DNA of 64,000 bases from Caprimulgus europaeus. Lineage: Eukaryota > Chordata > Aves > Caprimulgiformes > Caprimulgidae. Under the pieces are notes generated by a model. That model made no database searches. It was not told the DNA's origin and saw nothing but the letters and a program-made list of their open reading frames with translations. The stretch is taken from contig OU015529.1 in the NCBI GenBank assembly GCA_907165065.1, positions 10,339,554-10,403,553 on the forward strand, read 5' to 3'. This document shows positions 1-13,700 of the stretch, one piece after another. The first letter of the stretch is position 1; the number at the start of each line of letters is the position of its first letter. A program made the position numbers and the translations under genes.

Positions 1-3000
1 CTGGAGAGGGACACCTTTACCAGAATTAGGCACCAAAATATCCACATGGCTCTGGGCCAGCGTCCCAGTCACACTCACTGGTTAGACAGCTGGGATAACA
101 AAACCTGTTTGTCACTTTAAGACATCCTGCAAGTATCCTTGCAGTGGGATTAACTCTCAGCAATGTTTATTGCAATGACTTCTCTTTTCTGTTACTGCCT
201 TGGATACGGTGAGCAATTTAAAAATGGAGAGACGGCTGGGTACCCAGAATTTGGGTAACACATCTGCTTTGGACTGTGTGATGTTTCTCATGCATTTTTT
301 GAGCTCCTTTACACACATGTATTGTATCAAATGCTGAGGGAGGTGTTCCCTGTGTGAGGGTGTCACATGCCCTCCTGCCACAGCTCTGGGGGTGGGGTAG
401 TTCCTGATTCAGGGCAAGAAAAATTCCCTCTTCCAGGAAAAATCCAGGACAAAATATTTTACTGGAGGTGCAAGATAGTAATCTCCGTATCCCAGGTTTG
501 TCCTACAGAGCAAGATGAAAGACCATGCTCATGCTTAAATTGGACCTGCCCATTTTTTTGCAAAAGGCACCATTTTGGTCAGTAAAATAACTCTATCTTC
601 ATAAATGTAAATTTTCAGCAAGACAAGGTTCTGTTTTTTCCATACTAAAGAGCATTTTGGTAAAAGCAGACATGTCCCAGCCAGAATCACTTATTCACAG
701 TGACTTGGAGAGCCGGAGAGCCAGGATGCCTAGAAGACAGCAGGGCCTCTGCTTGTTGTGATGCCTTTGATGCTTTGGAGAAGATCCCCCTTGCCCTGTA
801 CTCCACACCTCTTTATCAAATGATGTATTTTGATATGAGTATTGAATAGGAAATGTCATAGAAGATCATTTTTTTTTTTAAATCTTTGCCATTTGGTTGT
901 TTCTAGGATGAACCTGAATTTTACAGAAACAAGACAGAATTGTAGACAAATGGATGTCCCAAACAGTTTATGATGCAATTTATCAGACAACCTCCGACAG
1001 CCGTTCTGCGGACTGTGTTTCAAGTGCCTTTCTCCTCAAGTTATTTGAATCTAAAAATCTGTGTACTGCATGTCTGAGTACATGGGCTATGTACAATTAA
1101 CTTATACTGAGTTACAATATTTTGATTCACTGTAGATACTTAGACAAATGCCAAACAGTTCCCAAAAAGCCAATTGATAAAAGCACTCTTAGAAAAGTAG
1201 GCAGGTGACTGAAAATCAAAGGATATACGTGGCTCCTTTCCTGAAAAGCAGCTTCACAGTTAGAGCCACTTCTCCTGATTTTCAGGAGGAGGGTTTGGCT
1301 CAGACTTTCTCACTCCTGCTCTCAGCCTCCCACTAAGCATGGACAAACCATTTTCTTAAAGGTTAAAGAGAGTCTGCATAACCTCATATGGACAGCATGT
1401 CTGCTCCTTGACCTCAGCTTCAACGTTGTCCAAAGTTTTCCTAAAGCGATAGAAATAATAATAAACGGCCCCAAATGCAGAAGATTGCTGAACACATATC
1501 TTAAGCCAAAGATTTCTGTCTCACTACAATATGCTGAAGTAAAAACATATCCAGGAGTCGTCCCTGGAGTCTCAAATCATTCTCTCATCACACTGGGTTC
1601 AAAGACAGCGCGAGTTGTGTAGTGTAGCTGAAAGTATCTGCATAAAGCAATTCCTCTATGATGTTGTTTTGTTTCTGGCTTGCTTTTACCTGGGCTATCT
1701 GAAGACATTGTTTGAGGCTAAGGAAAAAAGTATGAATAATGTTTGGGCCTAGAGATCAAAAATTCAAGCTTATTTCCATAGTCGTTAGTAGCCAGTATCC
1801 CATGTGGATCTGTTCATTTCTAAAGCTGCACTGAAATGCTGGTGTACTAGGAAGGATTTCTTGTTCTTTTTTATTTTATTTTTCTAAGAGTTTGTTCTTC
1901 TTGATTTTTGAAGATGCTGAAAGCTTTTTGATGTCACAAAACCAATCATAAGAGGGAAAACACAAATTTAAATGTGAGATAAAAGGGGCTTTGCATGCAT
2001 GCATAACAAGAAATCCATTGAACAAAACAAATTACTTACCACCTCCACAATGGCTTTCTGCCTCCAAGGGATGGGCTGGTTCACAATGAGGAGGTGACTG
2101 TGATAAAGTCACTGTGATACTGTGATCAGAAAAGCTGCAGTAAGAAAAAAAAAAAGTATATAGGAGAATGTAAACTACAAAGAAGAGAGGGTGGAAAAAA
2201 ATGGCTCACCATTCCCTTGGGACTATGAGTGACTTTCAGTATTCCCCAAAAAGTTTCACTTCAAACATTACGAGGCCAAAAAGGTCTCTTTCTGTGTGCC
2301 AGTTCTGGCAGCCAGTGGAGGAAGGAGGATGGCTGAATTTTTCATTCAAATAACTTTGTTCCCTTCTGGATATGTCTTGTCTGAAATCCCCATTGATGGC
2401 AATGAGGTGTGAATTTTCCTGATTTGGAGGGTAAAAGTGAGCTCTTGGACCTGAGTTTGGTTTTAAGGGTTTGTTTGGGTTTGATTTTGTTTTCCATTTA
2501 GAACTCTTCCCTTTCTTTTACCATTTTAAACCCAGGAATGATGAGCACTAAGGGTTGGGGAAAGGTCAAGAGAGAGATGTAGTTATAAATTTCCTTTGCT
2601 GTTCTGTATTTCAGTGTTTGGGAACCATTTCAGACTAGTTATCAAGAAATACTCCTCCCTCCAGCCCCTGGCTTCCACCCTCAGACAGGGGTAGGTCACA
2701 CTGGACACAATCCTTTTTTATGTTGTTGGAGGGGGGTTTAATATTTATTTTGTTTCACAAGGCAAAGCACTAATTTTTAGGAGTTGAAAGCCTGAGGATG
2801 CCTCAGAGGATATTGTATCAACTGTGGAATAGGAATATTACAGATGCTTGATTTGTATGACAGAAGTTATATCTTAATTTGACCAGATTTGACCAGATGG
2901 TCTTACCCCCAAAAAATGAAGAATCCTTACCTATGTAAGTGTACACTGTGCCCAGGGCTTGTGCAAGGGTTCTCCATGTCCTGTTTCTACTGAGGTTCAA

Positions 3001-6000
3001 AACCAGGGGGAGTAAAACCCACAAAGCACTCTGAAGTAAATTCCTTCCCAAAGGACAAGGAATATGGCAAGAGCACCTGGAAATATTTAGCTTTTTTCAT
3101 TTATGCTTTTTTGACTTTGTTTCTTCCTTTCCCTCTCTTCTATCATTCCCTCTATTTCTTTGGTCACTGAAGAAGCAGAAGGTAGAAGAAGAGGAGAAAG
3201 AATAAAAGATGATCAAACACAAAAATAAATTAAAGGTTGACTTGATTTTTGAGCAACGAGCAAAGATCTGAAACACTTCCCTAAAGAGTTACTTGGGTTT
3301 CTTTTTTAAAAATCATTGTGATTTTTTTGTCACAATATTTTGAAATATGTATTTATTTTCTTTTTTTGCACATATTGTTTTATTCTTCAGCATCCTTTTT
3401 ATATGGGCAGGACATAGGTAACTTTCCTGCCTGCTCTCAAGCCATTGGCCACATCAAGCTCCTTTTTTGATGTCCCATCACAGCAAATCCTTTGGTCACA
3501 TTTTGATGGTTAGCAACCTTCAGCTTCCATATCTGTTGAATCTCAGCTACTTGTGAAAATAGTTATTGTCAAAGGGTTTACTCTGGAATCCTCTATTGTC
3601 TGTAAAAACTTATTCATGGCCTTCAGTGGTATTTTTGGACCAGATCTGACCTAATTTGGTGGACCACTGATAAATCCTTCCTCCAATATACTTGCCATGA
3701 GGTCATGCTTGCCATATGTTCACTGATTTATATTACAGGAGTTATTCTTTGTTCTTGTTTTCAAAACAATTGTTCTGAAGTGTGTTGATTATCACATCAA
3801 ATTGAAAACTGTAAATTTGAACTAAATTTTACTTCTGAGATTCCCAGTTTATTTTTGGAGCTCTAATTTTACTGCCAGTCAGGGAGGAAAAAACATCTCA
3901 AGTACATAAAGAATACACAGAATCGTAACAGTGTTGGAAGAAGCCTGAAGGAAACTTAAGAAACCTTCTGCTACTTCAAGTAAGCACCTCTCTGAAAAGC
4001 TGTTGCTTTTACCAGTAGTACTATGTCTTGAGGATCTGAAGAGCGTTTCCATCACTGAGATGAGCTGCAGAGAGTTATACAATAATCACCTGCAAATTTG
4101 ACAAAGCAAAATCAGGATCTTAATACTGCAATTCACTTCCTTTGATATCTTATCTGTCATCTCCCCCTTCCCACACAACCTCTTTATACTGAGAGAGAGA
4201 TGGCACATCACCTATTCTCTTGACTGTTGAGAGAGACAGTTATTTCTCTCCCCTTTCTCCTTCTCCCTCTTGGTCTCCTTCTTTTTCTCTCTTTTCTTTT
4301 TTCCCCTATAGTTTCTTCTGGTTGTTTTTTCCGTCTCTCCCTGTCCCTTTTATGGTTCTTTCAAAGGAAAAGGTAGAATCCTATTTGCTTCAGCTTGACA
4401 CAAAATACTGCAGCAGAGATAGAGCCCATGATGAGGGCTTCAGCCATATGGTCCACACCAAGTGAGGGTGTCCCAGTAAACTCCTTTAGGTATGGCCAGG
4501 CTGTATTTTAAGCACAGGTCCAAACTCTGCTCATTTCACTTTCAAAGAGCCTGATTGGGCCTTTGGGGACCCCTGAATTCCATGGGAGGAGAAAGCCCAC
4601 ATTCATGCTGCCCACTGTGCGGGGAGGACAGGTGTGGTGTGGACCTGTCTGCACGCCTGCACGTGCCACCCAGTTGCCCTTGGGAGCTACAGGGCATGAG
4701 AGCTACAGAGCGCTAAAGAGCTTGGAGCTGAGTGATGATATTTATACAACCAGGCTTTTCATTACCGTGGGCTTCTTTGTCGCCAGCTCTTGTTGGCTAG
4801 TGGAGGCTAAAGAAACCTCAGTTACAATTCATTTAATATTTAAATATCTTCTCCAACTTTAACACATAAAGACTAAGTATGGTTTCAAGCGTGATTCACA
4901 TGGTGTATCTGGCCCTTAAATGTAAATAGACTTTAAACTTTGAAAGAAACTCTGAAGGCTACAAAACCGAGGTTTATTTATATCTCTCATAATCCCTATG
5001 AAATCCTAGGAGTGGAGTCACCCAAATGAGAAGTCACAGTGTTTGGGTTCTTGTCTAACCAAGGCTCATTGATTTTTAAGCGCATAAATTCAGAAACTCT
5101 AAAGACCCAGCCAAAGACAATACAGTGAGCAGCGCAGTTTGGAGATCCCCCCGGGGAGGAGATGTGGTTGTAAACACTTGAAAATGTTTAAATCCAGTGA
5201 ATGCTCTAGTTATATTTGGTAGGTCTGACAGGACAAGCAGTCCTAACAATCTGAAACGCTGGACAGAATGGAAGGAGACGCTTGCCAAAGATAACGAAAG
5301 CCTTACAGCCCTTTTCACATCTCCTCTGCCAGGATGTGGAGCTATCACGGTCTTGGTCCTCCTAGAGATGTTCTTCTCTCTGGGCCGCTCTGATCCAAGG
5401 GATGCAGTAGATGTCCTTTGCATTGGAGGTTCACCCGACGGGGGCCTCACACACTGCATGAGGGGTGAGGAAGACGTTTGTGGGGAGCAGAAGCATGATG
5501 TTTTCATGCTGGGCCACAGCACAGCGTGGACAGCAAAGCCCTTTGCACGGTGCCTGACACCCTCAGCTACTTCTAAAAGTCTCCTCGTAGCTACACATTA
5601 CAGAGAGACAGGTTTAAATGAGCATTTGTACAGATGTGGTATTGAAGCAGAAATATTAAATTACTTCCCTGGGATCTCATGGGAAGCCTGAAAGAGAAGA
5701 AAGGCTTGGCCTGGGCTTATCCATGCCATGGCTTGGTACCCTGGTCCTGCACCATCTCTCCTAGTGGTAACCAGTGCCAGGTTCCAGGCCCTTGGCTCCC
5801 AGCAGCAGCATTATGTGGGGTAGGTATGAAGCCCTCCCAGACAAGAAAATGAAAATCTATATCTACAGAAAAATGTTGGAGACTTCTAAAAATACCTCAA
5901 TTCAAGAAGCATCAAAATTCCTCTATAATAAAAGGTGTGGAACAAGCAGCAGATAATGTCCAAAGACGTGCTGAATATAAGGGGACTGTGGTTCAAAAGC

Positions 6001-7203
6001 AGGACTCTGGGGTTTGTGAGCAACAGATGTGAGTAGCAAAAAGACCAAAGAGGTTAGTGCTAGATAGACGGGAAAGGAGAACAAGAGTGGTTGCAAAAGT
6101 ACCAGGGGAGATGAAATATTAGCGAGAAGTTGAATCCTTCAGTAAACCGAGAGATTGAATTCTTTTGAAATCTGCCTTTAAATAAATATACAAACACAAA
6201 GTTTGAACAACTAGAAAACACTGGAGAAAAATAAACCTGTAAAAATAAAGATCATGACAAAGAATGGGTAAGGGAATATAGAGATAATATGAATATAAAC
6301 AAATCAGCTTTCCAGATTGCAAACATCTCAGAACACTTTGGGAATTGAATAACAAATTTATTGTACCACCAACAATTATTTTTTGACAAATCATGGGAGA
6401 TTCCCAGGGCCTCAAGCAAAGTAAATATTGTACAGATTTTTCAGAGGAGAACTGAAGCGTGATCTCAATAACTACTGTCTCATACAGCAGTTTTATCTCC
6501 CTGGTAGTATAACAGCACAAATAATTTCCTGAGACTTATGAGGCTGACTTGTTCATTACCCCCAGATGATCCAGTATAGTCCAACACAACACTGGTGTGG
6601 GGCTGACTGACAGCTACGGTCCCAACAAGGGGGAAAGAGGATGACTTGCTTGGCTGTGATGCACCCAGCAGCATCTGGACCCCACACTGCCACTCTGTGC
6701 AGAGAATGCACAAGATGATGCTGAACAAACTCATTTCCAAACTATAAATGATACTAGTGCTTTGCCTGAGATAATTAGCCCTGGTACTAATTTACCTGAT
6801 CCAAAACTCAGTGATGTTGTCCATGATCCATGAAATGCCCATGAGGAAAGAGTCCCGGCTCAGCCACGAGCTGTAGGGACAACCCCTCCCATCTCGCTCA
6901 GATCCCACATTCCTAGAAATGCATGGGGAAGGAATTCAGAGAAAGCAAAGAGACCTACAGATGGTTAAAAAAAAAACCCAAAACAAAGCCATATTGTCGA
7001 TATAATGAAAAAAGTGGAGAGACAATGAATAAACAGCCACTGCTGCAGTCAGGGTAATGCTCATAAGCGTTTGTCCAACTTCTGGGAAGGGGCGAAGGCA
7101 AAATTATTTTCCTTAATTTCTTGTTCCCACCCAAAGTCTGCTGGTTTCGACTTTCTGCAGGGCATATATATTTCATCTATAGTAATTATTTGTAGATATT
7201 TTT
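1..7203. other. Intergenic DNA downstream of TCF7L2, no gene seen
   Basis: Unique A/T-rich sequence with short homopolymers (for example T runs near 870 and A runs near 2143). Open frames are all short and lack domain signatures, conserved splice context or codon bias. This includes the 164-codon frame at 5197-5691, which overlaps a 148-codon frame on the other strand. No RNA gene was recognised. Confidence 0.7.
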
Positions 7204-7283
7204 TAGGGCCAGAAGGGATCATTAGATCATCAGTTCTGGCCTCCTGCATAACATATGCCGTAGAATTTCATCCAAAAAGGTAA
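7204..7283 (-). mobile_element. Probable CR1-like LINE remnant (3' end, inverted)
   Basis: The plus strand carries AGGGCCAGAAGGGATCATTA, then ATCATCAGTTCTGGCCTCCTG and CATAACATATGCCGTAGAAT. This follows the order of the reverse complement of sauropsid CR1 3' regions as I remember them (ccagaaggga..at..gatcatc..tctg.cctcctg.ataac). It is short and diverged. The family name is a judgement from memory, not an alignment. Confidence 0.5.
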
Positions 7284-7813
7284 TGCACTATTCACCTCGG
7301 CTGCGGCGGTGGATGAGGGCTGGACCTGCGGCTGTCTGATTCTGGGGCTTTTTTGGGATCACGGCTGAATTTTGACATTTCTTCATAGCTATTCTGCAAC
7401 ACATCTTCACATGGAAAATTTCACATGATAAATAATTCTGTTTTCTAAAAAAAACCCTCTACTTGGAGAAAGAGAAAAGGTGGGGGAATAGAAGTCCACA
7501 GTGTAAAAGGAAAATTGTAGAGATTATCAGCTTTTTCCAAATTTCATCTCAAGCTTTTTATTCTTGCACTCTTCCTGGTTAACTTTTGTCAAAATAACCA
7601 GACACAAGCATCAGGGAAACTAAATGATAGTTTAGTTTCCAAAAGAGGGGAAAAAAAATCTTAGTGAAATGTGTTTCTATAGTAGACTTTATAAATCCAT
7701 TCAGTGTGGTCTAATGTAAGTCAGGCTTTAACAAATATTTTTGCTCGACTTGGTTCCAGGATAAAATTGTAGAAGTTACTGAAAGGTGAAAAAAACCCTC
7801 AATCTATTCAACT

Positions 7814-8175
7814 AAAAAAAAAAAAAAAAAAAAAAAAGGATATTTAAGGGGGGTCTAACTGAAGTATACAAAAATCTTAGCTGAATGGATAATATCAATG
7901 CATGTTACTACTTTTGATACTGCACAGATGACAGGATCAGGGGCATAAATGGAAGTTCAAAAAACAAATTCAGAGGAGACATAAGGAAGTGCTTTGTCAC
8001 TCAAAGAATAATAAATGTTTGGAATGGCCTACTGGGCAAGGTTGTTGAGGCAAAGACAGTGGGCTCGTTCAAGAAGCAATTAGATGCTATCCTGGGGGAA
8101 ACGCTGTATTACAAGAGACAAGCATCAATGTGTTGAATGGCCTTTTCTCATTCCTAACATTTTCTATGTTCTTTT
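7814..8175 (+). mobile_element. Old LINE 3' fragment (CR1/L2-like reverse transcriptase end)
   Basis: The plus-strand frame at 7963-8136 translates to a typical LINE ORF2 C-terminus: FRGDIRKCFVTQRIINVWN, then VVEAKTVGSFKKQLD, ending in TGA. The pattern R..FTQR..N.WN.L...VV.A....FK..LD is characteristic of CR1/L2-clade reverse transcriptases. Just before it, about 7847-7910, LTEVYK and MDNIN match the upstream LIEVYKI..G.D part in a broken frame containing a stop. A short 3' tail to about 8175 follows. The A24 run at 7814-7837 borders the 5' side. It is a truncated, inactive relic. Confidence 0.75.
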
Positions 8176-10534
8176 CTCCAGCTTGCACTCTTAAGGGTCT
8201 GCAGCCTCAGTGTATAATATCAAAACTGAAATCAGGCCCAGCAGTGTTCTCCACTAAACTGGGCCAAGAAGCATAATAAAGATTTGGCCTTGCTATAAAA
8301 ATGTGCCGCGCTGTACTGCTACCCTGCTTATTCCATGCTGGCTTCTGGGCTTCTAATAAAGGAACAGGCGTTGGGCAAAGCACCCAGGGTTCAAAGATTT
8401 ATTTCACACCTTGTGTCGAGTCCAGAGTGTACTTTCAAGAAACTGGGGCACCCTCCCTTCAGGTGGGAGCACTTCAGAGGTGGGCCAGGACAATTCCAGC
8501 GCATGCAGGGCTCTTTGGATCCTTCACAACTAAACTTGGCATTCAAATGTGCCTTTATTAGTAGTTATTAATAATTTTTGAGAATTTCTCCATCTCTCAC
8601 CTTACTCATCTGTTCTAATTTGCAGGATGAGTGAGTCTTTAGAAGGTTAAATAACGTACTGTGTGCTGTGCCAAAACGGGTGCACTGCTCACAGAGCAAT
8701 CAGCCAAAAACGTGGAATTGCACCCCATCACCTCCCAGGAAAATTGCAGCCCTCTCCATGCTGAGGTCCCTGCAGCTGTGCCAACACCAGTTACCACACA
8801 CCCACCTGCTCACAGGATAGTAAAGAGGGACCTGTGGATCATCCCACTGGAGATGCCCCACTTGGGAGGTGTCACATTCAGCTGCTGAGGAGCAGAGAGC
8901 TCCTGGAGCCCAGCTGACCAAGTTCACTCAGAAGAGAGCCATGACTCAAGGTACACCTAAGGTTAGACTTTTTTTTGCAATTATCTGATTCATGGGTTGC
9001 AGAAGAAGCTTCAGTGTGTCTCTGCAGCAGGCTGCACTGAGGCACTACAGTAAAGATGGTCTATCCTGCCCTAAACCTACTGGGTATCCTACAACAAGAA
9101 GTAGTCAGGCACAACTAGAGAGCAAGGAAGTCCTTGAAGACATTCACACATAGGGTTTACTACACACATAGGACTGTGCAGCTCTTATCAAGTATTTCAT
9201 AGGCAGCTCAGCCGGGCAGGATTTTAGGGAAATATTTAATGAATGCTGTATTTGTACTGGAAATCTCCACCAAACATAAGGGGCTGTACAAAGGGAAGTA
9301 TTAAACTAGTTTTGGGGGAAATGTATGGATGTGCAAGAAATGCTCAGCTAAGAAAGCAGCGTAATGACTGGAGGAGAGGAATGGCAGCCTCTTCCTCTCC
9401 AGCCAGGGTGAAGAAGGAAAAAGAAACCTCAAGCTACCACCACCGCTGATGAGCTAAGGCAGCCCCTAATTCAGGGCCATGCAAGCAGAAGTTAAATTAA
9501 TATGAATTGCTGAAAGGCTCACACAGTCTATCCTTTCTTCTCCTAACTCTTCCGCAAGGGTTTGTTGGGGTTTTTTTTATTTCATTATATTATGTTTTAC
9601 TGGTGAGGGATTCTTATTATTATTCTGGTTCTAACCTTCATTACAGTGGCTTTGTGCCCCGGCACTCCAGGGGAAATGCATATTCAGAATAGCTTTGCAA
9701 GTGCTGCCGAAGCCATTTGATGTCTGCACCACTAGCTAAATTATTTGCTAACAAACTTTGAGACTTTTTGCCCTTCCAAGGAACCATTTCACATGTGGTT
9801 TTTGGCTTCCTCTGCAGTGGCCCAGCAATATTATTTTATCCCAGCAAAGAGCATATTATTGTTTAATATCACTGCTATATTCCAGTATGTTTCCCAAGAT
9901 GATAAATGTTGGCACGGAAAAGAAGCAACTTTTTCAAACAATAAGTAATAAATTGTGGAAGGCTGAGGTAAATATTTTTCCATGTCCCCAAACAACTCTG
10001 AGTACATTCCAGAGGAGTGTATTGACAGTAAAATGTTTGAGAACAAGAAAATTTGTTGGATCAGGTTGTGGTTGTTGTCTAACCCATAAAATATCGAGAA
10101 AATTCCTAGCTCTTTCTACCATCTGTTCCACTGTGTACTTCTGGGTGCAACTTTAAGTAAAGCATTCAAAATGTCAACTATAGTAAATATGAATATGAAC
10201 AAGTTAGTGTGACAAGATATACTGCATTGTTCCAAGGCTTTCAAAAAAACCCCAACTGAAACAGAAAGTTTGTCAGATATGTCCCAATATAGGGGGAGGT
10301 ATCTTAGCAGTGAATTATTCAAATACCTGGGTTCACTGTGGCAGTGAGATCTGAAGTGCTAAGGGTACCCATTCCTGCCTGGTGGCATGCAACCCACTCA
10401 AGCAAGCCACAGACAACAAATATCAGAAATTAACTACTAAAAATGTCACTTCAAGATTGTATTTTAAGGCCACTCCCTGCTGGAGGGCAAGCTGCAAAGA
10501 GAAAATGATGCCCAAAATCAAAATGTTATTGTCT
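8176..10534. other. Intergenic DNA, no gene seen
   Basis: Unique sequence between the LINE relic and the hexamer repeat. Only short chance open frames occur. I see no repeat, RNA gene or recognisable regulatory cluster. Confidence 0.7.
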
Positions 10535-10705
10535 ATCTTTCTCTCTCTCTATATATACATCATCTATATCTATATCTATATCTATCTATATCTATATCTA
10601 TATCTATATCTATATCTATATCTATATCTATATCTATATCTATATCTATATCTATATCTATATCTATATCTATATCTATATCTATATCTATATCTATACA
10701 CACAC
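10535..10705. repeat. TATATC hexamer microsatellite
   Basis: About 22 near-perfect TATATC units lie at about 10564-10698. They are preceded by CT and AT dinucleotide runs and followed by a short CA run. One unit near 10580 is interrupted by TCTA. Because six is a multiple of three, it makes a false YLYLYL open frame. Confidence 0.97.
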
Positions 10706-13700
10706 ATCACTTACCTGCAGGTAATGCACTGCAACCATCCTTGTGTGTGTTGCCTTCAACACCACACATACAGCTGTCCATCTCTAGCCCTATACATCTC
10801 TTTGAAGCCCATCTTTACAGGAGGAGTGCTCACGTAACCCACCAGGAGCCAGAGGGAAAGGACTAGCAGCTAAGCTGCAGGTACCTGGCCCCAGCCACAT
10901 AAAATGTGCACCTCAGTATATGGAGAAAAGGCTTCTTGATAATAATTTTTCAAAGGACTTTTACAATGTTTAAATATCGAATATGGGCATATTCAACATC
11001 TTTTTGGGCCAATATTTGCCTGTTTAAATGAAAACTCCTAATCCTCTAGCACTATAAGGGGAAGACATCCTCAGTATCCATACTCTGTACTTGAGACATA
11101 ATGCAATTTAAACTGAAATTTGAGCAGACTTTCCATTAAGTAACAGATCACTGTTGGATGGTCATGGTTTTTTATATTTGGCAGAGGGATGTATCTCAGA
11201 TATGTAGACATCATGTAGGGATGGGATATTTTGTACGAACATTAATAATGATGTTCCTACATTGCTCATGCTGTGGAAGTGCTTCCTATTCATCTCATTA
11301 TCTTCTGGTCCCACAATGGCAGCATGATGAGTGCAGAGAAATGAGTGAGAAGCCTTCTATGTCTTTGTGTGGTGAGTATAAAATGGTTGCAAACCAGATG
11401 AGTGTTTAAATACATTACATCTTTGACATTTCGCACTACCCTTACGGAAAGACCCCATATATTTAATATCAAAAGGGCAGAGACCACTTACCATGGGAGA
11501 AAAAGAGAACGACTGCTTTGTCCTGCTACCTATATCCCAGGGAGTAGATCACAGAGGACCAAGATGGTTTCCCTTATGCCTTGAAAGGGGCTGATGAGAA
11601 CCCAGAAGCACCTAGATAGAAGTCAGATTCGTTCACTCATATCAGTCCCACAGATCTGCTCTAAATCTCTCTTCCCAGTCTCCTCCTCCAGGGTTAAAAA
11701 GATGGCACAGCAGAGTGTGCCAGAGAGAGGTTGTTCTGAGTTATTGTTGTGTGTGTTTCAGTGGTTATTGTTGTCTTCATAACCTTCATTTCAATATAAA
11801 TCACTTCTGTTTTCACATTTTCTCCTGGACTACTTACATATCCCAAGGACCATTCCCATGAGTAGCTGTTGAATTTGTGTCACCAGCTCTTCTCTAATGA
11901 CCTTTCACAACACTGGTAAAGGCTTCAGTACCCACTGAAAGCATCAAAGGGCCTATTCACATCTTTCATGGAATCTAATCAGAATGGTGGGGCTGTATAT
12001 TCACAAAGCTGGCACTGCTTCTCTGCATGTCCTTGGGCAACTCCTTTAAAAGCTGCAGGAGTCTCCATGTGGGAGAATGGCAAAAATGACACTGGCCTGC
12101 CAGCCATGAAGGTTACAACACAGAACCACTTAAAATACTTGATGAAGCCCAAAACAGTTGATGCAGGCAAAACACTTTGCAGGAAAGTGAGAGGTACATA
12201 CATTCATGGAGAGGAGAGTGCCCAGAGGTAGCTTAGCTGCCACCCCAGCCTGTAGCCCCAAAATCCAAATGGTGACAAAACTGCAATCATTAATATCCCA
12301 TGCTTCACTGATCTAATTTACATCAGTGACAACTTCTTGTACAGACTAATCTCTGGAATAGGTCCCCTTCCCACATGCTATTAACAGAATTATAAATATT
12401 TAATTTGAAATAGAAGTTACTAATAAGCATCTTAAATAACAGAAGAGGGTGATAGATTGGCAGACTGCCATGCTCATCTTCACTTTAGGCAGTGCTTCCT
12501 TCTTGTCTTGAACTGCTAGATGACATTCTTTCAATTGAATTAATTGGCCTTTTTCTTGCCCCATGCTATTTCTGGTTTAATTATCCTGCAGCTCGGCCAG
12601 CAGTGGACGATGTTCTTCCTGTCGGTGCTCTTTTGCTCTCAATGTTCTCAGTTGGTGCAGGCTATTTTCTAAGCTCAGTTCCACTTTCCTCTTACAAGTT
12701 CCTGAGCAATATTTTGTGACATTTTCTGCAGAAAGAACCATTTAGAGCACCATGCAAAGTGAGCGGTGAACAAAATCTATTGGCTTCAATAGCGGATAGG
12801 TCAGGATTTCACACCTGCCACGTGCCTCAGCAGTCGTAAGACAGAAACGTGCATTGGAAAATGAAGTTGCACATGTGATGAAGAAGAAATGACAAGACCA
12901 GAAGAAACGAAACTGAGTTTTTGTTTTCTCAGGAAACTACAGCTTGACCTCAGGTTACTGAAATATTTCCATTTGCTTCATGACTTTTCCTTTGCAGACA
13001 TATCAGATGTTAGACCTAGTCAATGAAGTACATTCCCTCGTAATTACTGAATTACCAAGTGCAAAAAGTCACAAAAGAGACTAAATGCATTTTAGAGCTA
13101 GCCAATTGTTTTTCTGGCAAATTTTTACACTTTTCTTCATATTCCTATAGACATATTCCATTACAGCATTTTAAACTGTTAAAAATAAACTTTAGAAATG
13201 AGGAAGAGGAACCCTTCTGGATAGAAAGAGGGAAGGAAAAGGAAAGTTCATCTTAGAAATAAGCCCTCTTTCCTGGCAAACAGAATGGATAAAAGGATGA
13301 TGTGTTGAGAAAGTAAGAAAGTCATTCCTGCAAAGTTTCATAGCCATGGAAGGGCATAAACTCAGATTAAAGCAAACCCACCCCAAAATCCTAATTTCCA
13401 TTTTTTTCTGTTGCTGGGAATTTTTCAGAATTCACTTTTTGTGACAGCTGGTACCTATTTTTCATAAACTGTGACATAATGCCTAGTTTATATGCCCAGC
13501 CAGTGCCTTCTTATACAGCCTGTCAGAACTGGTTTAGTCTGTGTCAGGGAGCCAAGTATTAGTAAAGCTGGGGAACATTCCCCTAGCTCAAGAGAATGTT
13601 CCTGTGGTAGGAGCCCAGCACTGCAGCTACCCTTGAGACCAGCCATGGACACATACTGCACTGGGCAGTGGTATTTATAGGACTGTTAGCAGTCGAAGAG

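Noticed and set aside
3905..4010. CACAGAATCGTAACAGTGTTGGAAGAAGCC, faintly like the start of an inverted avian CR1 3' end
   Set aside because: Only short, scattered similarity to the remembered consensus, and the later CR1 blocks are not in order.
5197..5691. 164-codon plus-strand frame overlapping a 148-codon minus-strand frame in intergenic DNA
   Set aside because: No protein family features and no exon-like boundaries; mutual overlap suggests chance.
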